Assembly (NCBI GenBank): GCA_015494335.1 | Contig: WGBK01000126.1 | Location: forward strand, 1 to 8,305 | Length of the DNA stretch: 8,305 bases | Source of the DNA: Gammaproteobacteria bacterium | GTDB lineage: Bacteria; Pseudomonadota; Gammaproteobacteria; GCA-001735895 | Direction of reading: 5' to 3' | Part shown: piece by piece, positions 1 to 5,847 of the stretch | Layout: each line of letters begins with the position of its first letter | How positions within the stretch are numbered: position 1 is the first letter of the stretch | Made by a program: the position numbers and the translations under genes | The notes under the pieces: model-generated | The model's input: only the letters and a program-made list of their open reading frames with translations | Databases searched by the model: none | Told to the model about the DNA's origin: nothing

Positions 1-533
1 GGCTCGGGATAGCGTTCGCAGGTCAGCTGAGCAAAGATCGAGTCGGCGATGTTGTTGTTGCCGCGCCAGTCGGTAGCGCGTTCGGCATAGGTGAACTGGT
101 CGATGTAATGCCCGCCCAGCTCCCGGGCCAGCCTTTCGGCCTCGCCGTAGAGATCGGCATGATCAATGAGATGGCATTCCCCGTTGTAGAAGCGGATCTG
201 CTCGATCTTCTCCCGCGAGGTCTGGCGCGGCATCACGGCGATGAAACGCAGGCCCAGCAGACGCGCGAAATAGGCCTCGGATACCGCGGTGCTGCCCGAG
301 GAGGCCTCGATCACCGGCGTCCCCTCATCGATCAGACCGTTGCACAGGCCATAGAGAAACAGCGAGCGCGCCAGGCGATGCTTGAGGCTGCCGGTGGGAT
401 GGGTCGATTCGTCCTTCAGGTAGAAGTCGATCCGTGGCAGCGCCGGCAGGTCCAGCTTGATCAGGTGGGTGTCGGCGGAACGCTGGAAATCGGCCTCGAT
501 CAGGGCAATGGCCCGGTGTACCCAGCTACGCAT
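1..533 (-). CDS. cds1: PLP-dependent L-cysteine desulfhydrase / cysteine synthase family protein (5' part, cut by window edge)
   Basis: The reverse strand from the ATG at 533 reads openly to the left edge, giving the first ~177 residues of a protein that in its family is about 350 residues long. It is a fold-type II PLP enzyme. The stretch DESTHPTGSLKHR (residues 41-53) carries the lysine expected to form the Schiff base with PLP (K51), and EASSGSTAVSEA (76-87) is the substrate/phosphate loop. ERATDWRGNNNIADSIF further on is also typical. From memory these blocks match Mycobacterium Cds1, which degrades L-cysteine to H2S, pyruvate and ammonia in the cytoplasm. O-acetylserine-type cysteine synthase activity is the main alternative, because the two groups share these motifs. 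A second ATG at 538 lies in another frame and fails, so 533 is the likely start. No strong Shine-Dalgarno precedes it. The gene is divergent from ubiM and has its own promoter-like site at 558-586. Confidence 0.88.
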   Translation of the reverse strand, partial: MRSWVHRAIALIEADFQRSADTHLIKLDLPALPRIDFYLKDESTHPTGSLKHRLARSLFLYGLCNGLIDEGTPVIEASSGSTAVSEAYFARLLGLRFIAVMPRQTSREKIEQIRFYNGECHLIDHADLYGEAERLARELGGHYIDQFTYAERATDWRGNNNIADSIFAQLTCERYPE

Positions 534-557
534 GGCATCTCTACTCGTCAAAAGGAC

Positions 558-586
558 ATTGTACGGGCAGCGCAGGGCGATGGAAA
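558..586 (-). promoter_or_regulatory. Predicted sigma70 promoter for the cds1-like gene
   Basis: On the minus strand a -10 box TACAAT (563-558, five of six consensus bases) lies 17 bases downstream of TTTCCA (586-581, four of six to TTGACA). Transcription would start near 551, giving a leader of about 18 bases before the ATG at 533. The spacing and the position in the divergent gap support the call. It is a consensus match only. Confidence 0.5.
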
Positions 587-638
587 ACCTTGCCATACCC
601 TTTCAATTCCAGGGGTTGATTTGACCTTCCTCAAGGCC

Positions 639-656
639 GCGCCCGCTTGCGGGCGC
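639..656. repeat. Perfect GC-rich inverted repeat in the cds1-ubiM divergent gap
   Basis: GCGCCCGC (639-646) is followed by TT and its exact reverse complement GCGGGCGC (649-656). It sits upstream of ubiM, between TTGACC (621-626) and a -10-like TACACT (657-662). Those two elements are 30 bases apart, too far for a normal sigma70 promoter, so I cannot name a ubiM promoter with confidence. The hairpin could be a regulator site or leader RNA structure, or chance in GC-rich DNA. No T-tract follows, so it is not a canonical terminator. Confidence 0.5.
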
Positions 657-691
657 TACACTGCCGGCTCTCTTCTGCAGCGAGCATGGCC

Positions 692-1891
692 ATGCAGCAT
701 GATCTGATCATCATCGGCGCCGGTCCGGCCGGCCTGAGTTTTGCCCTTTCCCTGCGCGACAGCGGCCTCAAGGTCGCCATCGTGGAGCGCCTGACGCGCG
801 ACGAACTGGCCGACCCGCCCGAGGATGGCCGCGACATCGCCCTGACCCACCTGTCGCGCCGGCTGATGCAGCAGCACGGCAGCTGGCAGCGTATCGGCGA
901 CGAGCACATCTCGCCGATCCATCGCGCCGAGGTGGTGGACGGGGATTCCCCCTATGCGCTGCATTTCGACAAGCCCGCCGATGAATCCGACGGACTCGGC
1001 TTTCTTGTCGCCAACTATCGCATCCGCAAGGCCATCTTCGAGGAGTTCGAGACCCTGGGCGAGAATTTCACCCTGCTCGACGCCACCGAGGTCGAACAGG
1101 TGCACAGCGATGACCGCGCGGCCCAGGTGCGCCTCGACAACGGCAAGACCCTGGAAGCCCAATTGCTGGTCGCCGCCGACACCCGCTTCTCCCAGAGCCG
1201 GCGCCAGATGGGCATCGCCGCGGACAGCGTCGATTTCGGACGCAGCGCCATCGTCTGCGAGATGGAACATGAACTGGATCATGGCCATACCGCCTTCGAG
1301 TGCTTTCACTACGGGCGCACCCTGGCCATTCTGCCGATGCCCGGACAGGTTTCCTCGATTGTCGTGACCGCACCGGCCGACCAGGTGGACGATATCGTCG
1401 GCCTCTCGCCCGAGGCCTTCGCGCGGGATATCGAGCAACGACTGCGCCATCGCCTCGGCAGCATGAAACTGCTCGGCAAGTGCCATGTCTATCCGCTGGT
1501 TGCGGTGCATGCGCGCCGCTTCCAGGCCCGTCGCTTCGCGCTCATCGGCGATGCGGCGGTGGGCATGCATCCGGTTACTGCCCACGGCTTCAACCTCGGC
1601 CTGTCGGGCCAGGATCTGCTCGCCCAGGGACTGCTGCAGGCCGTTCGCAGCGGTGGCGACATCGCCGCCCCGAGCCTGCTGCAACGCTATCAGCGACGGC
1701 ACATGCTGTCGACGCGACCGCTGTACCACGGCACCAACGCCATCGTCGGTCTGTTCACCGACGACGAGTTTCCGGTCACCCTGGCACGCAAGGCGGTATT
1801 GCGCCTGTCCAATCACCTGCCGCCGGTGAAATGGGCCATCCGCCAGCAGCTGATGGCGAAACAGCACTTGTCCTCGCTGCTGCCGATCTGA
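692..1891 (+). CDS. ubiM: UbiM-type FAD-dependent ubiquinone biosynthesis hydroxylase
   Basis: This is a 399-residue flavoprotein monooxygenase of the UbiH/UbiF/Coq6 group, which uses NAD(P)H-derived electrons and O2 to hydroxylate the aromatic ring of ubiquinone precursors, probably at the inner face of the membrane. Visible motifs in order are the FAD-binding GAGPAG at residues 9-14 with an acidic residue ending the second strand (VAIVER), the second FAD/NADPH region around D163 (AADTRFSQSRRQMGI), and the third FAD motif ALIGDAAVGMHPVTAHGFNLG with G286-D287. The AAD-T/S-RFS variant of the usual DG motif, the DGRDIALTH segment and the conserved C-terminal region (STRPLYHGTNAIV) are what I recall of UbiM rather than UbiH, UbiI or UbiF. 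Which ring carbon it hydroxylates cannot be read from sequence. I prefer the ATG at 692 because MQHDLIIIGAG matches the family N-terminus; the ATG at 686 and a TTG at 647 are in-frame alternatives. The Shine-Dalgarno is weak. Confidence 0.85.
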   Translation: MQHDLIIIGAGPAGLSFALSLRDSGLKVAIVERLTRDELADPPEDGRDIALTHLSRRLMQQHGSWQRIGDEHISPIHRAEVVDGDSPYALHFDKPADESDGLGFLVANYRIRKAIFEEFETLGENFTLLDATEVEQVHSDDRAAQVRLDNGKTLEAQLLVAADTRFSQSRRQMGIAADSVDFGRSAIVCEMEHELDHGHTAFECFHYGRTLAILPMPGQVSSIVVTAPADQVDDIVGLSPEAFARDIEQRLRHRLGSMKLLGKCHVYPLVAVHARRFQARRFALIGDAAVGMHPVTAHGFNLGLSGQDLLAQGLLQAVRSGGDIAAPSLLQRYQRRHMLSTRPLYHGTNAIVGLFTDDEFPVTLARKAVLRLSNHLPPVKWAIRQQLMAKQHLSSLLPI

Positions 1892-1963
1892 GCCGGCCGC
1901 AGCCGGTGACGACGGAATCGGGTATCATGCCACCCCTGTTTTCCTGCGCAGCGATCCCCGTTC

Positions 1964-2350
1964 ATGTTCACCAAGCTGTTGTTCACCCTGGTCATCTTCG
2001 GCGCCGCCCTGCTTTTCCTCAAGAAACGTCAGGCCGACGAGGAAGCTGCCGAGCGGCCGCGGCGCGCCGGGCCAGCGCCCAAGCCCGTGATGAGCGAGAA
2101 CGAGCGGCTGTTCCGCCAGGGCGCCTGGCTGTTCCTGATCCTGATGGTGATCAGCGCCGTGGGTATCGTGATCTTCAAGATCGGCGACCGCTACGCCACG
2201 GTGGAAGTGCGCATCATCAATACCCGCAGCGGCGAAGTCCGAACCTATCGTGCGCCGCGTGACGCCATCCAGTCCGACCGCATCGTGACCGAGGACGGAC
2301 GAATCATCTATCTGGCCGATGTCGAGCGCATGGAGGTCGACCCCGAATGA
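1964..2350 (+). CDS. Small protein with two membrane segments, unknown function
   Basis: I cannot assign a function to this 128-residue protein. It has an N-terminal hydrophobic segment at about residues 5-19 followed by KKR, then a charged, proline-rich linker (about 20-53, with RPRRAGPAPKP). A second strongly hydrophobic segment covers about 54-71. The remaining ~55 residues are soluble and probably beta-rich (VEVRIINTRSGEVRTYRAP, then DGRIIYLADVERMEV). The positive-inside rule puts the linker in the cytoplasm and therefore the C-terminal domain in the periplasm; this is inferred. No clear Shine-Dalgarno precedes the ATG. The gene begins 72 bases after the ubiM stop and overlaps the next gene by four bases (ATGA), so those two are probably co-translated. 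Base use matches the neighbours, which suggests a genuine resident gene. Confidence 0.75.
   Translation: MFTKLLFTLVIFGAALLFLKKRQADEEAAERPRRAGPAPKPVMSENERLFRQGAWLFLILMVISAVGIVIFKIGDRYATVEVRIINTRSGEVRTYRAPRDAIQSDRIVTEDGRIIYLADVERMEVDPE
2332..2336 (+). promoter_or_regulatory. Shine-Dalgarno that supports the start at 2347
   Basis: GGAGG lies inside the end of the upstream membrane-protein gene, ten bases before the ATG at 2347. It favours that start over the internal ATG at 2380 and shows that the overlapping gene pair is read by coupled translation. Confidence 0.6.
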
Positions 2351-3306
2351 AACCACAACCCACCCGAAACCGATTGCCCATGTTCCGAGTCATTCTCTTC
2401 CTTTTCGGCTGGCTGTGGCTAACCCTGGCCGCCGCCAACCCTGCCCCTCCGGTCGGAGCCTGGTCGAATCAGGCCGAGGGCTTCAAGCGACAGGGTCTGG
2501 TGATCTACGAATCCGGACGCGGTCTGCTCAATTCGCCTGTAGCGTCCAGCCTTTTCAGTTGGCAACCGCTGGGCGATGGCCGCTATCGCATCGTCATCCA
2601 TGATAACGGCCAGCCAACGGCCGAGTTGCGCTACGACGCGTCCCGGGACCGGCTGATACTGGACGGCCCGTCGGGACAGCATCAGGTCTTCCGTCGTCTT
2701 CCGGATGCGATGCCGGCCGACCCGGTGCAGCGCCTCGTCGAACGGGAACGGGCGCAACGGGATCAACGCTGGCAGGCCTTCCGGAAGCGCTACCGGAGGG
2801 TGGCCCTGGGGCTCATGCAAACACCGGACATCGCCGACCTGTGGGAGCGTGAAAGACAAAAGCCGGGATTCGTGGCCCTGATCGCCAACCCGACTCCGCT
2901 CGCCGAGGGCATACCGACCACGCCGCCGCTGTTGTCCCTGTCACGCAAGCGCGAACAGAATTTCATCAACCTGACCCTGGCCGCTGCCATCGACCCCGAG
3001 CTGCCGCGCACCGCCGCGGATCTCACGCCCTTTCAACAACGCCCGCAGGCCAGCATCGACACGACCCGCTACCTGTCGCCCGACATTACCGCCCGCATCC
3101 GGCAACTGTTGCAACAGGATGCAATCAGCTACCAGGAGGACCGCTTCCGTCTCGAATACCTGCAGGGTTATCGCGTCGGTTTCGAGGATCGGATCTCTGC
3201 CCACTATTCCGACGCACAAATGAAACAAACCCTGCCCCGTTTGTTGCAACAGATCGTCGGAGAGCACCCGCAGCTGATGGTGTACGAAATCCTTCGGCGC
3301 GAGTAA
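2347..3306 (+). CDS. Secreted/periplasmic protein of unknown function
   Basis: This 319-residue protein starts with a basic segment (four arginines/lysines in residues 1-14), then a hydrophobic core at about 15-29 (VILFLFGWLWLTL) and a small-residue stretch AAANPAPP. That is a typical signal peptide with probable cleavage after A30. There is no cysteine at the cleavage site, so it does not look like a lipoprotein. The region from about 35 to 115 is rich in short beta-type stretches (GAWSNQAEGF, GDGRYRIVIHDNG, AELRYDASRDRLIL), perhaps a small barrel. Residues about 122-150 are a charged, Arg/Glu-rich helix. The rest is mostly helical, ending with a Gln-rich segment (QLLQQDAISYQEDRFRLEYLQGY). 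I recognise no family or catalytic motif. It overlaps the membrane-protein gene by four bases and has a strong Shine-Dalgarno at 2332-2336. The ATG at 2380 would shorten the signal peptide's basic part and is less likely. Its stop is only four bases from that of the convergent glpD gene. Confidence 0.78.
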   Translation: MKPQPTRNRLPMFRVILFLFGWLWLTLAAANPAPPVGAWSNQAEGFKRQGLVIYESGRGLLNSPVASSLFSWQPLGDGRYRIVIHDNGQPTAELRYDASRDRLILDGPSGQHQVFRRLPDAMPADPVQRLVERERAQRDQRWQAFRKRYRRVALGLMQTPDIADLWERERQKPGFVALIANPTPLAEGIPTTPPLLSLSRKREQNFINLTLAAAIDPELPRTAADLTPFQQRPQASIDTTRYLSPDITARIRQLLQQDAISYQEDRFRLEYLQGYRVGFEDRISAHYSDAQMKQTLPRLLQQIVGEHPQLMVYEILRRE

Positions 3307-3310
3307 AGGC

Positions 3311-4489
3311 TCAGTCGGGGGTCAGTGGCAGGCACGCGGTATCGGCTACGGGGCGCCGCTTCGGCAAGCGTCCGGACAGCATGCGAACAACGGTTTCACC
3401 GGTCTTGCGGTAGACCGTCAACTTGCCGCCGACGATCGTCACCACGCGTGGCGCCTTGCCGGAATCGGTGACATAGACCGTCTCCCGGGAGCGGTGAAAC
3501 AACCCGCCCTCGGCACGAGGCAGCACGCGCAGGCCCGCCATTTCGTCGATCACCCTTTCCGAGCGCCCGGGGAAATAATGGTGCTGCACCTGCAACAGGT
3601 ATTCGCGCTCCTGCGGCAGACAATGCACTTGGGCCGGGTCGCCCCGGTACAGGGTCTCGGTGGTTCCGAGCAGGGCGTGATTCTTCCACGGCAACAGGAA
3701 TACCGCACGCCCGTCCTGGGGCGCTTCCAGGTACCAGGCCTGCTCGACCGGTTCATCCAGTACCAGGTGAGCGCCCTGGACCAGGTCCGGCTCCGCCATG
3801 TCCAGCGGCGGATGCATGTGCTGGTTCACGGCATGAACCCAGGGACCGGCGGCATTGGCCATGCAGGCGGCTTCGACGGTTTCGATTCCTGACCCGGTCT
3901 CGTATTCCAATCTCAGCCCCCTCTCCTTCAGGTCGATTCCCGTGACCCTGGCACCATATCGAATCTCCGCGCCCAGTTCGCGAGCCGATTTCAGCACGGC
4001 CCGGGTCAGGGCCGCGTCATCGGTCTGCGCATCCTGGTACTGGAAAACCGCCTTCAGCCCCCGTTTCTCGATCCCCGGCAGGGAAGCGGCCTGCTTGCGG
4101 CCAAGACGGCGAAAACGATTTCGCCAGGGGCCGGACATCAGGGCATAGAGGGACAGACCCGCGTACAACTCCCATTGCCTGCGCCGTGTCGTTTCGTAGA
4201 TGGGGATGTTGAAGGTCTGTCGCTGCACCAGCCGGGGCGCCAGTTTCAGCAGCAGCTCGCGCTCTCTCAGGCTTTCATAGACCAGCGGGATTTCGAAGGA
4301 CTCCAGGTAGCGCAAGCCACCGTGGATCAGCTTGCTGGAGCGGCTGGAGGTTTCCCGGGCCGGTTCCGCATTCTTCTCAAGCAGCAGTACGCGATATCCG
4401 GCAGCGGCTGCCGCCTGCGCCACTCCGGCCCCATTGATACCCGCGCCGATGACCAGCAGATCCCATGGATCAGAAGTCATGGCTGACAT
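3311..4489 (-). CDS. glpD: FAD-dependent glycerol-3-phosphate dehydrogenase, short form without the C-terminal domain
   Basis: The enzyme oxidises sn-glycerol-3-phosphate to dihydroxyacetone phosphate and passes electrons through FAD to membrane quinones. The FAD-binding GAGINGAG is at residues 15-22 and the strand-end acidic residue is in LLLEKN. The family signature SSRSSKLIHGGLRYLE lies at about 48-63, and NAAGPWV, a GTTETLYRGDP segment and AGLRVLPR follow. GGKLTVYR at 354-361 includes the conserved lysine K356 of the substrate site. E. coli GlpD is 501 residues; this protein has 392 and stops soon after the DAO-type domain, at a segment (TACLPLTPD) that lines up with the domain boundary. 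The C-terminal helical cap is missing, and no trace of it appears in the DNA after the stop. Starts at 4489 and 4480 are both possible. AGGAG (4507-4503) is 13 bases from the first, so translation probably depends on coupling with the upstream phosphodiesterase gene, which overlaps by 20 bases. A related FAD oxidoreductase with another hydroxyacid substrate is a less likely alternative. Confidence 0.87.
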   Translation of the reverse strand: MSAMTSDPWDLLVIGAGINGAGVAQAAAAAGYRVLLLEKNAEPARETSSRSSKLIHGGLRYLESFEIPLVYESLRERELLLKLAPRLVQRQTFNIPIYETTRRRQWELYAGLSLYALMSGPWRNRFRRLGRKQAASLPGIEKRGLKAVFQYQDAQTDDAALTRAVLKSARELGAEIRYGARVTGIDLKERGLRLEYETGSGIETVEAACMANAAGPWVHAVNQHMHPPLDMAEPDLVQGAHLVLDEPVEQAWYLEAPQDGRAVFLLPWKNHALLGTTETLYRGDPAQVHCLPQEREYLLQVQHHYFPGRSERVIDEMAGLRVLPRAEGGLFHRSRETVYVTDSGKAPRVVTIVGGKLTVYRKTGETVVRMLSGRLPKRRPVADTACLPLTPD

Positions 4490-5225
4490 CGACGATGTCG
4501 CTCTCCTGCTTGAGCTCGCTGTAGCGGTCCGTTTCGATCAGTTCGATACCGAGGCCGGCATATTTTTCCACCTCTTCGGCCGTGTTGACGGTGTAGGCCA
4601 CCCATTCCCACAGGCCCGAGAAGAGCTCGGCCTGGTCATCGGGGCAGAATTCCGTATCCACGAACAGGTATTCCGGCGCAAGCTCATTCGCGATTTCCCG
4701 GTTGCGTTCCAGCCATTCCGGCAGTACCCAGCCGATGGGCACATCGAAATGCTTGCGCGCATGGGCTATGGCATCGTCGTTGAAGGAAATCATGATGCAA
4801 TCGGAGAGAATCGGCTGCAGGGTTTTCATCACCAGATCCACGGCCTTCAGGCCCCAGTAGTCGATGCTCGATTGCTTGAGCTCGATGAAGCTCTTGACAT
4901 GATCCTGCTTCGCCATCAGATCGACAAATTGTTCCAGAGTGGCAATGCGCAGATCCTCGAACTGGTCGCCGAAGCGTTCGCTGTAGCCGGCGGGCATGTC
5001 GCGAATCTCCTCCCAGTCGTGATCGGCGATGATGATCTGCTTGCCGGTCAGCTTCAGCAGGTTGGCGTCATGGCTGAGTATCGGCACGCCGTCGGCGGTG
5101 ATGTGCACATCGCACTCGACATAGCGGGCGCCATGCCGGATCGCGTGTTCGAAGCCGGGCAGGCTGTTTTCGGGAAAGGATTCGGGTTCGCCGCGGTGGG
5201 CGACCAGGGCTACTCGACCGGTCAT
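4470..5225 (-). CDS. Glycerophosphodiester phosphodiesterase, cytoplasmic (GDPD family)
   Basis: This 251-residue TIM-barrel enzyme hydrolyses glycerophosphodiesters from phospholipid turnover to glycerol-3-phosphate and an alcohol, using a divalent metal. The GDPD hallmarks are in order: HRG at 10-12 (catalytic H10), PENSLPGFEHAI at 18-29, the metal-binding E37-x-D39 in VECDVHITADG, the second catalytic histidine in LSHD (H52), and FIELK with E115 and K117. The C-terminal LIETDRYSEL fits the last barrel strand. There is no signal peptide or lipobox, so it is cytoplasmic like E. coli UgpQ (247 residues) rather than periplasmic GlpQ. Its product is the substrate of the dehydrogenase encoded immediately downstream with a 20-base overlap, which strongly supports both calls. 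GAGG lies 11 bases before the ATG, a slightly long spacing. A possible promoter lies just upstream at 5267-5294. Confidence 0.92.
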   Translation of the reverse strand: MTGRVALVAHRGEPESFPENSLPGFEHAIRHGARYVECDVHITADGVPILSHDANLLKLTGKQIIIADHDWEEIRDMPAGYSERFGDQFEDLRIATLEQFVDLMAKQDHVKSFIELKQSSIDYWGLKAVDLVMKTLQPILSDCIMISFNDDAIAHARKHFDVPIGWVLPEWLERNREIANELAPEYLFVDTEFCPDDQAELFSGLWEWVAYTVNTAEEVEKYAGLGIELIETDRYSELKQESDIVDVSHDF

Positions 5226-5266
5226 TGCAGGGGTTACCTCGGTGTGGCATAAGCAAAACTTGGGCT

Positions 5267-5294
5267 AGTATAAATGACCCTTGCGCTCAGGAAA
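5267..5294 (-). promoter_or_regulatory. Possible sigma70 promoter for the GDPD-glpD operon
   Basis: On the minus strand TATACT (5272-5267) is a five-of-six match to the -10 box. The best -35 candidate is TTTCCT (5294-5289) with a 16-base spacer, only three of six. Transcription would start about 35 bases before the GDPD start codon. The -10 box is good and the -35 poor, so this is a tentative call that depends on the site's placement in the gap after arfB. Confidence 0.38.
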
Positions 5295-5295
5295 G

Positions 5296-5345
5296 CACTA
5301 TTTTCCGCCCCTGCCAGAGTCCTGCCATCACTATTTGGGCAGGGG
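5296..5345. repeat. Short direct and inverted repeats beside the palindrome
   Basis: CACTATTT occurs twice in the same orientation (5296-5303 and 5329-5336). CCCCTGCC (5308-5315) has its exact reverse complement GGCAGGGG at 5338-5345, which runs into the 28-bp palindrome. CTGCCA is also repeated (5311-5316 and 5322-5327). Together with the palindrome this makes a compact, structured non-coding block between arfB and the GDPD gene. Its function is unknown. Confidence 0.5.
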
Positions 5346-5369
5346 TCGTGTCCGATCGGACACGACCCC
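5342..5369. repeat. 28-bp perfect palindrome (REP-like element or operator)
   Basis: The half-site GGGGTCGTGTCCGA is followed immediately by its exact reverse complement; the match ends at flanking A's on both sides. As RNA it would fold into a 12-bp stem with a GATC loop. It lies in the 207-220-base gap between the arfB stop and the GDPD start. No T-run follows on either strand, so it is not a canonical intrinsic terminator. The isolated, GC-rich, perfectly symmetrical form resembles REP/REPIN-type repeats, and a dimeric regulator's operator is also possible. Only one copy is present in this window. Confidence 0.7.
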
Positions 5370-5433
5370 AGCTTCATCGAAAGTTGTAACCTGGATGACG
5401 CGGCCCTGCCGCAGCTGCAGACCGGCATTCCGG

Positions 5434-5847
5434 CTACCAGTCCTTCGGCTTGCCGCGCAGTCTTTTCTTTGCGCCCTGACGGGTCTTGCTCTCGATTCTC
5501 CTGCGCCTGGCGGCCTTCCCCGGGCGCGTCGGAATGCGTTTCTTCGGCGTTCGCGCCACGCTGCGGATCAGCTCGCGAAGGCGCTCCAGGCAGTCGCGGC
5601 GATTCTTTTCCTGGCTGCGATGGCTCTGTGCCTTGATCACGATGACGCCGTCCCGGCTGATGCGGCTGTCGGTCAGCGCCAGCAGGCGCTGCTTGTAGAA
5701 ATCCGGCAGGGACGAGCGGCGGATGTCGAAGCGGCAATGGATGGCGCTGGAGACCTTGTTGACATTCTGGCCGCCGGAGCCCTGGGCGCGTATGCCCTTG
5801 AGCTCGATTTCGTCGTCGGGTATTTCCACGTTCTGCAAGATTTTCAT
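5434..5847 (-). CDS. arfB: Alternative ribosome-rescue factor B (peptidyl-tRNA hydrolase ArfB/YaeJ)
   Basis: ArfB enters ribosomes stalled on mRNAs without a stop codon and hydrolyses the peptidyl-tRNA. The protein (137 residues from the ATG at 5847) has the GGQ catalytic motif of class I release factors at 25-27, within RAQGSGGQNVNKVSSAIH. The segments FDIRRSSLPDFYKQRLLAL and DGVIVIKAQSHRSQEKNR match E. coli ArfB (140 residues) closely. The C-terminal tail (about 100-137, TPKKRIPTRPGKAARRRR onward) is rich in Lys and Arg, as needed to bind the empty mRNA channel. It lacks the codon-recognition domains of RF1/RF2. ATGs at 5850 and 5847 are both possible. The Shine-Dalgarno GGAGG (5859-5855) lies seven bases from 5847 and four from 5850, which slightly favours 5847. 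The start overlaps the recD stop, so translation is probably coupled to recD. ArfB is not a usual recBCD operon member. Confidence 0.95.
   Translation of the reverse strand: MKILQNVEIPDDEIELKGIRAQGSGGQNVNKVSSAIHCRFDIRRSSLPDFYKQRLLALTDSRISRDGVIVIKAQSHRSQEKNRRDCLERLRELIRSVARTPKKRIPTRPGKAARRRRIESKTRQGAKKRLRGKPKDW

Noticed and set aside
108..707. A plus-strand open frame over the cds1-like gene and into ubiM
   Set aside because: It is antisense to conserved PLP-enzyme motifs and overlaps the ubiM start. The reverse-strand reading is clearly the real one.
656..1867. A 403-codon open frame on the minus strand opposite ubiM
   Set aside because: It lies entirely antisense to a gene with clear FAD motifs, and its translation shows no recognisable domain. 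Long antisense frames are common in GC-rich genes.
1923..1928. TATCAT as a promoter -10 box for the membrane-protein gene
   Set aside because: No acceptable -35 hexamer lies 15-19 bases upstream, so read-through from ubiM is as likely.
3311..3345. A frameshift or nonsense mutation as the cause of the short glpD
   Set aside because: The DNA beyond the stop is the coding end of the convergent gene, and none of its minus-strand frames resembles a GlpD C-terminal domain. A point lesion therefore does not explain the missing part.
4332..5252. A 306-codon plus-strand open frame opposite the GDPD gene
   Set aside because: It is antisense to the whole phosphodiesterase gene, whose catalytic motifs are intact, and it has no ribosome-binding site or recognisable domain.
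5342..5369. The 28-bp palindrome as an intrinsic terminator for arfB
   Set aside because: The stem is strong, but no run of T follows on either strand, so it does not meet the intrinsic-terminator pattern.
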